From positions 46,448 to 110,447 of the forward strand of contig NZ_JAYREK010000009.1 of the NCBI RefSeq assembly GCF_041908905.1: a stretch of DNA of 64,000 nt. Reading direction: 5' to 3'. Below the pieces are notes generated by a model that saw nothing but the letters and a program-made list of their open reading frames with translations, ran no database searches and was not told the DNA's origin. The DNA is from Zoogloea sp041908905. Its GTDB lineage: Bacteria > Pseudomonadota > Gammaproteobacteria > Burkholderiales > Rhodocyclaceae. Each line of letters opens with the position of its first letter. Position 1 is the first letter of the stretch. This document shows, one piece after another, positions 17,601 through 24,072 of this stretch. Made by a program: the position numbers and the translations under genes.

Positions 17601-18217
17601 ACGGACACACCCTGCCGGCCATCTGGTACACCCTGGACGGCCTCGACGCAACCACCGGCCTCGCCAACGCCCTCGGTCGTCCCGAACTCTACCTGTCCCT
17701 GCTGCGGCGCTTCGCAAACAACCAGCACGACTGCGTGGACCGCATCCGCACCCACCTTGCCCAGGGCGACAAGGCCGCGGCCCTCCTGCTCGCCCACACC
17801 CTCAAGGGCACCGCGGCGCAGATTGGCGACGACACCATCCGCACGCTCGCCGAGCGGCTCGAACAGGCGATCGACCGGGGCCAGCCCGAAACCACCCTCG
17901 CCCCCATCGAGGCCGAACTCGCCGCCGCCCTCACCCAGCGGCTCGACACCCTGGCCCGCCACCTGCCACCCGCTCCGGAGGAGCCTGCCCCGGCCACGGT
18001 GGACGGCGCCACCCTGCGCGAGCTCTGCGCCCGCCTGATACAGGCCCTCAACGACGACGACTTCAGCTGCCGCCGGCTGTTCGACGAAAACACCACCCTG
18101 CTGCAGGCGGCGCTGGGCAAGGACTTCGACCGGATCGCCACCGCCATCCACAACTACGACGCCGAAGCCGCCCTCGAAAGCCTCAGGCAGGCCATGGGCT
18201 CGAACGGGATCGAGTGA
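14555..18217 (+). CDS. Hybrid sensor histidine kinase with two PAS, two receiver and one HPt domain
   Basis: Large multistep phosphorelay kinase, 1220 aa from the GTG at 14555. Residues 1-150 are the second half of the periplasmic binding domain (SSLPPDSLILLSTFYQDRTG, LLGGSVLIPNRIGQRIGEI). A membrane helix lies at about 160-183, then PAS (about 208-325), coiled coil, PAS (about 360-480), HisKA with His501 in NMSHEIRTPMNAVLG, HATPase (NAVKFTEHG, DTGIGI, GGTGLGLAISRRL), receiver 1 with Asp790, receiver 2 with Asp934 in ILMDMQMPVMDG, and HPt with His1081 in AHTLKGTAAQIG. All catalytic residues are present, so the cytoplasmic part looks functional. An AGGA at 14544-14547, 7 nt before GTG, might allow reinitiation, but the protein would then lack its export signal and half its sensor domain. 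Confidence 0.85.
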   Translation: MAQAAEALKGLGRHLDVEHTAALTYTELLQRVSSLPPDSLILLSTFYQDRTGRSFIPAEVAAEVARRANAPVLVLYEAHVQHGLLGGSVLIPNRIGQRIGEIGFEVLSDARRFGAGADAPIIPPQPMFDWMALQRWGADPDRLPAETIFLNRPRTLWNDYRPTVIAGASALFTLAALSIALAAQLRRRRLAERLATDMSRQAFEAGERLNTILDTVEAYIYIKGTDHRYQYANRKTCELFGRPLDGIVGHEDREFFGDTIAPKVHADDERVLRNGERVVTEECRPGPDGRPAYDLSIKIPLRDADGRIYALCGISTDITTLKQAQLELERYQQHLQQMVDERTAELEAATAALRAASTEQQAIFDAATAGLLAVKERVILRCNRTLEQMFGYGPGELTGQSVRIFYPDDASFATLVDEFNPAMTDVGHYLGERELVRKDGSRFWARLSARGLQPGNLGAGYYGMVQDITTERELIESLRHARDLAEQATRAKSDFLANMSHEIRTPMNAVLGLTHLALRAHPAPQQRDYLQKIQLSGQHLLGIINDILDFSKIESGKLELELVDFDLERLLGDLAQLVAEPVARKGLELILDVAPDVRCGLKGDALRIKQILLNFVSNAVKFTEHGEITIHVGTETSGSDILLRCAVSDTGIGINGQQKAQLFQSFQQADSSITRKYGGTGLGLAISRRLAELMGGEVGVDSTPGVGSTFWFTARVAPGQARAAPPPSLHEMRGKRVLVVDDNRTAREVLLAMLNGMGFTTTEAESGEAALASLEAMAAAGTPCDLVVLDWQMPGMDGIATARAIERSLHGPLPALLMVTAYGREGLADYANDTAIREVMVKPVSPSTLLEAILRVYHRGDDNPPTLAPQPGLEPSELGGLDGLRALLVEDNEINQEVAGELLRQAGLNVSIAGNGAIALDMLRAGHYDIILMDMQMPVMDGIEATRRIRQLPGFERLPILAMTANAMAGDRELCFAAGMNDHIAKPIDPDDLWAKLHRWLKPGTIIAGRAPQAADGHTLPAIWYTLDGLDATTGLANALGRPELYLSLLRRFANNQHDCVDRIRTHLAQGDKAAALLLAHTLKGTAAQIGDDTIRTLAERLEQAIDRGQPETTLAPIEAELAAALTQRLDTLARHLPPAPEEPAPATVDGATLRELCARLIQALNDDDFSCRRLFDENTTLLQAALGKDFDRIATAIHNYDAEAALESLRQAMGSNGIE

Positions 18218-18230
18218 GCCCCCCGCCCGC

Positions 18231-19013
18231 TCAGGCCCGCTGCTGGCGCAGCTGCTCGAACAGGCACACCCCCGCCGCGACCCCCACGTTGAGGGACTCC
18301 ATGCCGCCGGGCATCGGAATCCTCACCCGCCGGGTCGCCAGCGCGGCGACCGCGGGCGACAGACCCTGACCTTCCGAACCGAACAGCCAGGCCACCGGGC
18401 CGCGCAGGTCGAGGGCGTAGAGATCGACACAGTCGCGCAGGTCGGTGGCGAGGATCTCGCCCTCGAACGCCTTCAGGGCCTGGGCGGCGTCGACGTTCTC
18501 GTGGATGCGCAGGCTGAAATGAGCCCCCATCGCGGCACGCAGCACGCGGGGCGCCCAGGCCTGGGCACAGCCGGGGGTGAGGAGCACGTCGGGCACGCCG
18601 ACCGCGGCCGCGGTGCGCAGGATGGTGCCCAGATTGCCCGGGTCCTGCACGCCGTCGAGCAGCACGCAGCTGCCCGGGAGGGGCCCGGCTGCGGGCCCCG
18701 CGGGGGGCTGCGCCACCACGGCGAGCACGCCGCTCGGCGAATCGACGGGACTGACGTGGGCGAACAGGCGGTCGGGCAGCTCGACGAGGCTGCGCGGATC
18801 GCAGCGGGCGAGCAGCGCGGCGATCTCGGGCTGCGCCCGGCCGCTCTCGCTCGCCACCACCAGGCGGGGCAGCCAGCCACGCTCAAGTGCCACCGTCAGC
18901 AGGTGGGCACCATCGAGCAGGGTTTCGCCGGCGCTGCGCCGTTCCCGCGCCGAGGTGGCGAGGGCGTGGAGCTGTTTGACGGTGGGGTTGTCGCGGGAGC
19001 TGATGAGTTTCAT
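18231..19013 (-). CDS. TrmH-family (SPOUT) RNA 2'-O-methyltransferase
   Basis: Methylates a ribose in rRNA or tRNA with SAM. 260 aa. N-terminal substrate-binding part (SSRDNPTVKQLHALATS), then the SPOUT knot motifs: motif 1 LDGVQDPGNLGTILRTAAA, motif 2 AWLFGSEGQGLSP and motif 3 IPMPGGMESLNVGVAAGV. Relatives next to rnhB in betaproteobacteria are annotated as 23S rRNA methyltransferases of the RlmB/TrmH group; the exact nucleotide cannot be read from sequence. Separated by 72 bp from the CopD-like gene upstream and converging with the hybrid kinase. Confidence 0.9.
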   Translation of the reverse strand: MKLISSRDNPTVKQLHALATSARERRSAGETLLDGAHLLTVALERGWLPRLVVASESGRAQPEIAALLARCDPRSLVELPDRLFAHVSPVDSPSGVLAVVAQPPAGPAAGPLPGSCVLLDGVQDPGNLGTILRTAAAVGVPDVLLTPGCAQAWAPRVLRAAMGAHFSLRIHENVDAAQALKAFEGEILATDLRDCVDLYALDLRGPVAWLFGSEGQGLSPAVAALATRRVRIPMPGGMESLNVGVAAGVCLFEQLRQQRA

Positions 19014-19085
19014 GGGGAGCAGGAGCCCGTATCGAGGCGCTTCATCTGGCGGCCGGAAGCGCTTGCCGCTGGAGCCGGCGCGGGG

Positions 19086-19541
19086 TCAGAACGCCAGGCC
19101 GAGGGTCGCCAGCACGACGACAAAGGCGCCGAGCAGCAGGTTGGTGGCGACCCGCTGGCGGATCTGACCCAGGGCCTGGGCACCCTGGGCCCAGCTCTCG
19201 GCGGCCACCGCCCGCTGAAATGCCTGCCAGGGTCCGAACCAGATGCTCGCGAAGATCGCCGCCATCACCAGGCCGATGCCCGCCATCCCATGCCAGGCCA
19301 GCGGCGCCTGGGCAAAGCCCACCGCCAGCAGCATCGCGAAACCGGAGCCGATGATGGCCGCCAGCGCCAGCCACACGATGGGGAAGAAACGCGACAGCAC
19401 CCCATGCCACAGGGCCAGCCGCTGGGGCGGCGGCAGCGCCAGGGAGGCCGGGCGCAGGCAGAGATGGGCGAAGCTCATGCCGCCCACCCATACGATGACG
19501 CCGGCCAGATGCACGCAGAGCGTGAGGTGATGCAGGGTCAT
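19086..19541 (-). CDS. CopD-like four-helix membrane protein
   Basis: 151 aa, almost entirely four hydrophobic helices: about residues 3-23 (LCVHLAGVIVWVGGMSFAH), 50-75, 83-103 and 130-150. The first helix carries the HLAGVIVWVGGM pattern of CopD/YbaN-like and PCuAC-associated membrane proteins, in which conserved histidines are thought to bind haem or copper. ATG at 19541 overlaps the rnhB stop (ATGA), so it belongs to the end of the envelope operon. Role not established; a function in copper or redox handling is inference from the family. Confidence 0.7.
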   Translation of the reverse strand: MTLHHLTLCVHLAGVIVWVGGMSFAHLCLRPASLALPPPQRLALWHGVLSRFFPIVWLALAAIIGSGFAMLLAVGFAQAPLAWHGMAGIGLVMAAIFASIWFGPWQAFQRAVAAESWAQGAQALGQIRQRVATNLLLGAFVVVLATLGLAF

Positions 19542-20134
19542 CGGAGATCCTCGTCGGTCCACAGGGGCGGATTGGCGATGATGGCGCGCACCGGGCCGAA
19601 GCTGGTGCGGTAGATCTCGCAGGCACCGTGGACCTTGAGGGCCGCCAGATGGGCCGCGGTGGGGTAGCCCTTGTGGCCGGCGAGGCCATACTGGGGGTAG
19701 CGCCGGTCGAACTCAACGAGCAACGCGTCGCGGGCGGTCTTGGCCAGGATGGAGGCGGCCGAGATCTCGGGCACCAGCGCGTCGCCCTTCACCACCGCCT
19801 CGCAGGGCAGCTCGATCCGGGGGCAGCGGTTGCCATCCACCTTCACGTGAGTCGGCTGCGGCGTGAGGCCGGCCACCGCGCGCTGCATCGCCAGCATCGA
19901 GGCGTGCAGGATGTTGAGACGGTCGATCTCGGCCACGCTGGCTTCGGCAATGCACCAGGCCAGCGCCTTCTCGCGGATCTCGGCAGCGAGGGCGTTGCGG
20001 CGCTTCTCGCTGAGCTTCTTGGAGTCGGCGAGGCCGGCGATGGGCCGGGCCGGGTCGAGGATCACCGCGGCGGCCACCACCGGCCCGCACAGGGGGCCGC
20101 GGCCGGCTTCGTCGACACCGCACAGCAGGCTCAT
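19538..20134 (-). CDS. rnhB: Ribonuclease HII
   Basis: Removes RNA from RNA-DNA hybrids and nicks at single ribonucleotides in DNA. 198 aa. The acidic active site is visible: LCGVDEAGRGPLCGPV (Asp and Glu at about residues 7-8), DSKKLSEKRR near residue 38, and the later Asp in HVKVDGNRCP. ATG at 20134 overlaps the lpxB stop (ATGA). Its place after lpxB matches the lpxA-lpxB-rnhB order of proteobacteria. Confidence 0.96.
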   Translation of the reverse strand: MSLLCGVDEAGRGPLCGPVVAAAVILDPARPIAGLADSKKLSEKRRNALAAEIREKALAWCIAEASVAEIDRLNILHASMLAMQRAVAGLTPQPTHVKVDGNRCPRIELPCEAVVKGDALVPEISAASILAKTARDALLVEFDRRYPQYGLAGHKGYPTAAHLAALKVHGACEIYRTSFGPVRAIIANPPLWTDEDLR

Positions 20135-21282
20135 CGGGAGCGCCCCTGCAGGTAAGGCAGGATCGCCGCGGCGGCCTTGGCGGCGGTGTCCTGGCGCAGC
20201 TGGAGATGCATGTCGGTGAACACTTTCGTAAGGTCGGCCACGCGGGCCGGGTCGGCCAGCCAGCCGTCGAGGGCATCGGCCAGGGCCTGGGGCGTGGCGG
20301 CGTCCTGCAGCACCTCGGGTACCACCTCGCGGCCGGCCAGCACGTTGGGCAGGCCGACCCAGGGCAGGTAGGCCAGACGCCGCATCAGGCGATAGGACCA
20401 CTTGCCGATCTTGTAGGTGATGACCATCGGGCGCTTGAGCAGCGCGGCTTCGAGGGTGGCGGTGCCGCTCGCCACCAGCACCACGTCGGCGGCAATCATT
20501 GCCTCGACGGCGTGGCCGAAGAGGATGCGGATCGGCACGTCCACGTGGGCATGACGGCGCAGGGCCTCCTCGAACAGCAGGCGGGTCTCGCGGGTGGCCA
20601 GCGGCACCAGGAAGCGGGCGCCGGGGTGGCGTTCGTGGAGCAGCGCGGCGGTGGCGATATAGGTGTCGGCGAGGTTGCGCACCTCGGACTGCCGGCTGCC
20701 CGGCAGGAAGGCGAACACCGGGCCGCCCGGGGAGATCTGCAAGGTCTCGCGCATGGCCTCGCGGTTGGGCGCGAGGGGAAAGACATCGGCCAGCGGGTGC
20801 CCCACGTAGCTCACCGGCACGCCCGCCGCCCGGTACAGCTCGGGCTCGAAGGGAAACAGGCACAGCATGTGGCTCACCGCGCGGGCGATGCCCTTCAGAC
20901 GCCCCTTGCGCCAGGCCCAGATCGACGGGCTGACGAAGTGGATCGCCGGGATGCCGCGATCCTTGAGGCGCTTCTCGAGCCACAGGCTGAAGTCGGGGGC
21001 ATCGACGCCGATGAAGGCGGCCGGCGGATCTTTCTTGAGCAGGTCGAGCAGGCTGCTGCGGATGCCCGACAGCTCACGGTAGTTTTTGAGGGCATCGACG
21101 TAGCCATGCACGGCGAGCTTCTCGGCGGGCCAGAGGGCCTTGAAGCCGACCGCCTGCATCTTGGGGCCGCCGATACCGAAGAACTCGGCATCCGGCAGGT
21201 GGCGCTGGAGCGCCTTGATCAGGTGGCTGGCGAGGAGGTCGCTGGACGCCTCGCCAGCCACCATGGCGATGCGCAGGGCCAT
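20131..21282 (-). CDS. lpxB: Lipid-A-disaccharide synthase
   Basis: Joins UDP-2,3-diacylglucosamine and lipid X into the lipid A disaccharide at the inner face of the inner membrane. 383 aa, normal length. GT-B glycosyltransferase family 19 motifs are clear: VAGEASSDLLASHLIKAL at the N-terminus, FFGIGGPKM, FVSPSIWAWRKGR, YVGHPLAD, FAFLPGSRQSEV and VASGTATLEAALLKRPMV. Follows lpxA by 3 nt and overlaps rnhB. Confidence 0.97.
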   Translation of the reverse strand: MALRIAMVAGEASSDLLASHLIKALQRHLPDAEFFGIGGPKMQAVGFKALWPAEKLAVHGYVDALKNYRELSGIRSSLLDLLKKDPPAAFIGVDAPDFSLWLEKRLKDRGIPAIHFVSPSIWAWRKGRLKGIARAVSHMLCLFPFEPELYRAAGVPVSYVGHPLADVFPLAPNREAMRETLQISPGGPVFAFLPGSRQSEVRNLADTYIATAALLHERHPGARFLVPLATRETRLLFEEALRRHAHVDVPIRILFGHAVEAMIAADVVLVASGTATLEAALLKRPMVITYKIGKWSYRLMRRLAYLPWVGLPNVLAGREVVPEVLQDAATPQALADALDGWLADPARVADLTKVFTDMHLQLRQDTAAKAAAAILPYLQGRSR

Positions 21283-21285
21283 GGA

Positions 21286-22059
21286 TCAGCGGACGATGCC
21301 ACGCCCTGAATCGGCGATGAAGTCGGAGAACAGCTGCAGCTCGGGCACCTCCCGGGCCGCCTCGGCGATCTGCGCGCGGGCCTCGGCCAGCGGCAGGCCG
21401 CTGCGGTAGAGGGTTTTATAGGCGCGCTTGATGGCCATGATGCCTTCGCTGGTGTAGCCCCGGCGCTTGAGGCCCTCGCTGTTGATGCCGTGGGGCGCAG
21501 CCGGGTTGCCGGACACGGTGACGAAGGGCGGCAGATCCTGCAGCAGCACGGTACCGACCCCGCAGAAGCTGTGGGCCCCGACACGGACGAACTGATGCAC
21601 GCCGGTGAAACCGCCGAGGATCGCCCAGTCGCCCACGCTGACATGGCCGGCCAGGGTGGCGTTGTTGGCGAAGATCGTGTTGTTGCCGACCATGCAGTCA
21701 TGGGCCACATGCACGTAGGCCATGATCCAGTTGTCGTTGCCGACACGGGTCAGGCCGCCGTCCTGGACGGTGCCGGTGCTGAAGCTGCAGAACTCGCGGA
21801 TGGTGTTGCCGTCGCCGATCTCGAGCCGGGTGGGCTCGGCGGCGTATTTCTTGTCCTGGGGCTCGGAGCCGATGGAGCAGAACTGGAAGATCCGGTTGTT
21901 ACGGCCGATGCGGGTATGCCCTTCGACGACCACGTGGGGGCCGATGCGGGTGCCCTCCCCGATCTCCACGTGCTCACCGATCACCGAATAGGCGCCGATC
22001 TCGACGCCCTCGGCGATCCGCGCGCCCGGATGGACGATGGCGGTCGGGTGGATGCTCAT
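21286..22059 (-). CDS. lpxA: UDP-N-acetylglucosamine acyltransferase
   Basis: First committed step of lipid A synthesis: 3-O-acylation of UDP-GlcNAc from hydroxyacyl-ACP. 257 aa. Starts IHPTAIVHPGARIAEG, followed by left-handed beta-helix hexapeptide repeats; the catalytic His lies in AYVHVAHDCMVGNN and the C-terminal helical part contains INSEGLKRRGYTSEGI. ATG at 22059 overlaps the fabZ stop (ATGA) and is preferred over a start 5 codons earlier. Confidence 0.97.
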   Translation of the reverse strand: MSIHPTAIVHPGARIAEGVEIGAYSVIGEHVEIGEGTRIGPHVVVEGHTRIGRNNRIFQFCSIGSEPQDKKYAAEPTRLEIGDGNTIREFCSFSTGTVQDGGLTRVGNDNWIMAYVHVAHDCMVGNNTIFANNATLAGHVSVGDWAILGGFTGVHQFVRVGAHSFCGVGTVLLQDLPPFVTVSGNPAAPHGINSEGLKRRGYTSEGIMAIKRAYKTLYRSGLPLAEARAQIAEAAREVPELQLFSDFIADSGRGIVR

Positions 22060-22499
22060 CGCTTGATCGCGCACATGAATTCGGCTTCGGTGGCGAGTTC
22101 GCCATCGACGCGGGCCACGGCCTTGAACTTCCAGATGTTGCGCATCTTGCGGACGATCTCGGCTTCCATCACGAGCTGGTCGCCCGGCACCACGGGGCGC
22201 TTGAAGCGCACGTTGTCGACGGACGCAAAGTAAACGGTGGAGTCGTCGTCGGGCACCGAGCCGTCGGTCTTGAAGGCCAGCACGGCGGCGGTCTGGGCCA
22301 TCGCCTCGATGATCAGCACGCCCGGCATCACCGGGTTGTGGGGAAAATGGCCGGGGAAGAAGGGCTCGTTGACGGTGACGTTCTTGAGGCCGACCACGCG
22401 CTTGCCGATCTCGAGCTCGGTGATCCGGTCGACCAGCAGGAAGGGGTAGCGGTGGGGGATGTACTGCTTGATTTCGTTGATGTCGATGATGGCGCTCAT
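22056..22499 (-). CDS. fabZ: 3-hydroxyacyl-ACP dehydratase FabZ
   Basis: Dehydrates 3-hydroxyacyl-ACP in fatty acid elongation and so competes with LpxA and LpxD for the same substrate pool. 147 aa hot-dog fold. N-terminal IKQYIPHRYPFLLVDRI; catalytic His in FFPGHFPHNPVMPGVL and Glu in IIEAMAQTAAVLA. Embedded between lpxD and lpxA with 4-nt overlaps on both sides, as in most proteobacteria, which keeps fatty acid and lipid A flux together. Confidence 0.97.
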   Translation of the reverse strand: MSAIIDINEIKQYIPHRYPFLLVDRITELEIGKRVVGLKNVTVNEPFFPGHFPHNPVMPGVLIIEAMAQTAAVLAFKTDGSVPDDDSTVYFASVDNVRFKRPVVPGDQLVMEAEIVRKMRNIWKFKAVARVDGELATEAEFMCAIKR

Positions 22500-23524
22500 G
22501 ATGTCTTGTCCTGTTCGGCGAGCTTCTTCTCGAGCTCGCGCACGCGCTCTGCCATCGCGTCGAGGCGACGCAGATGCGAAAAATTCTTCACCCAGTCCGC
22601 ATGCGGCTGCAGCGGAATCATGGCCGTGTAGACCCCGGGCCTGTCGATGGATTTGGTGACGTTGGTATCGGCGGAGATCACGATGTCGTCGCCGACCTCC
22701 AGGTGGCCCGAGAAGCCGGCCTTGCCGCCGACCTGCACCCGCTTGCCGACGGTGGTGCTGCCCGCCAGGCCGGCCATCGCCGCCATGATGGTGTCTTCAC
22801 CGACGCGGCAGTTATGGGCGACGTGGATGAGGTTGTCGAGCTTCACGCCGTTGCCGATCACGGTGTCTTCGAGGGCACCCCGATCAACCGTGGTGTTGGC
22901 GCCGATCTCGACATCGTCGCCGATGACGACGCCGCCAATCTGCGGGATCTTGACCCAATGCTTGTCCGCGTCGCGGGCGAAGCCGAGGCCGTCGGCCCCG
23001 ATCACCGCGCCGGAGTGCAGGATCGCGCGGGCGCCGATCGTGCAGCCGTCGTAGACCTTGACCCCCGCGTGCAGCAGCGAGCCGGCGCCGATGGTGACGC
23101 CGTCACCGATCAGGCAGCCGGCGCCGATCACGCAGCCCTCGCCGATCCGGCAATCCGCACCGATCACCGCATTGGGCCCCACCGCCACCGAGGCCGGCAG
23201 CTCGGAGCCGACCACCGCGCTGGGGTGGACGCCCGCCGGCACGGCCTTGGGCGGGTTGAACAGCTGCGCCGCCCGGGCGAAGTAGAGGTAGGGGTCGGGG
23301 GTGAGGATGCGCGGACGATCGGTGAAATCCGCCGCCTTGGCGGGCAGGATGAAAGCCGACGCGCGGCTCGCCTCGAGGGCGGCCCGGTACTTGGGGCTCA
23401 CCAGGAAGGCGAGCTCGCCCTCCCCTGCCCTGTCGAGGGACGCGATCTGGCGCACCACCACGGACGGATCGCCGAGCAGCTCGCCGCCGAGCCGGCCGAC
23501 CAGCTCGCCAAGAGTCAAATCCAT
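22496..23524 (-). CDS. lpxD: UDP-3-O-acylglucosamine N-acyltransferase
   Basis: Third step of lipid A synthesis, N-acylation of UDP-3-O-acyl-glucosamine. 342 aa. An N-terminal uridine-binding domain (TLGELVGRLGGELLGD, ASLDRAGEGELAFL), a left-handed beta-helix with hexapeptide repeats (about residues 100-300), the catalytic His in LDNLIHVAHNCRVG, and a C-terminal helix with coiled-coil character (LDAMAERVRELEKKLAE). Overlaps fabZ by 4 nt; 12 bp after skp. Confidence 0.97.
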   Translation of the reverse strand: MDLTLGELVGRLGGELLGDPSVVVRQIASLDRAGEGELAFLVSPKYRAALEASRASAFILPAKAADFTDRPRILTPDPYLYFARAAQLFNPPKAVPAGVHPSAVVGSELPASVAVGPNAVIGADCRIGEGCVIGAGCLIGDGVTIGAGSLLHAGVKVYDGCTIGARAILHSGAVIGADGLGFARDADKHWVKIPQIGGVVIGDDVEIGANTTVDRGALEDTVIGNGVKLDNLIHVAHNCRVGEDTIMAAMAGLAGSTTVGKRVQVGGKAGFSGHLEVGDDIVISADTNVTKSIDRPGVYTAMIPLQPHADWVKNFSHLRRLDAMAERVRELEKKLAEQDKTS

Positions 23525-23536
23525 TGCCGACCGCCC

Positions 23537-24040
23537 TTACTTGGCTTCGGAGAGAGCCTTGATCACCTTGTCGGTGATGTCGATGCGCGGGCTGGCGTAA
23601 ACGGCTTCCTGGAAGATGATGTCGTACTTTTCGGTCTCGGCGATCTGGCGGATCGTCTTGTTGGCGCGGTCGAGCACGCCGGCCAGCTCTTCGTTGCGGC
23701 GCTGGTTCAGGTCTTCGCGGAACTCGCGCTGCTTGCGCTGGAAGTCGCGGTTGAGGTCGTTGAACTCGCGCTCCTTGTTGCGGCGCTCGCCCTCGGCCAT
23801 CGTCATGCCGTTCTTCTCGAGGGACTCCTGCATGCCCTGCAGCTGCTTGGCCAGGCGCTGCAGCTCCTGATCGCGCTTCTCGAATTCCTTCTCGAGCTTC
23901 TGCTGCGCCTTCTTGGCCGGCGGGGCTTCCTTCATCACGCGGTCGGAGTTCACGAACCCGACCTTGACCTCGGCGGCCGCCGTCTGCGCAAACGCGGCCA
24001 GCACCAGGGCCGCCAGCGTGGATTGAACAATAGCTTTCAC
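23537..24040 (-). CDS. skp: Periplasmic chaperone Skp/OmpH
   Basis: Trimeric periplasmic chaperone that carries unfolded outer-membrane proteins to the BAM complex. 167 aa: signal peptide (LAALVLAAFAQTAAA, cleavage near residue 23), KVGFVNSDRVMKEAPPAKK, then a long charged coiled coil (about residues 40-125), as expected for the tentacles. The start is a GTG at 24040 preceded by a strong GGAGG ribosome-binding site. Lies between bamA and lpxD in the usual order. Confidence 0.94.
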   Translation of the reverse strand: MKAIVQSTLAALVLAAFAQTAAAEVKVGFVNSDRVMKEAPPAKKAQQKLEKEFEKRDQELQRLAKQLQGMQESLEKNGMTMAEGERRNKEREFNDLNRDFQRKQREFREDLNQRRNEELAGVLDRANKTIRQIAETEKYDIIFQEAVYASPRIDITDKVIKALSEAK

Positions 24041-24072
24041 TCAAACCTCCATCAACATCATTGCCGCAGCGA

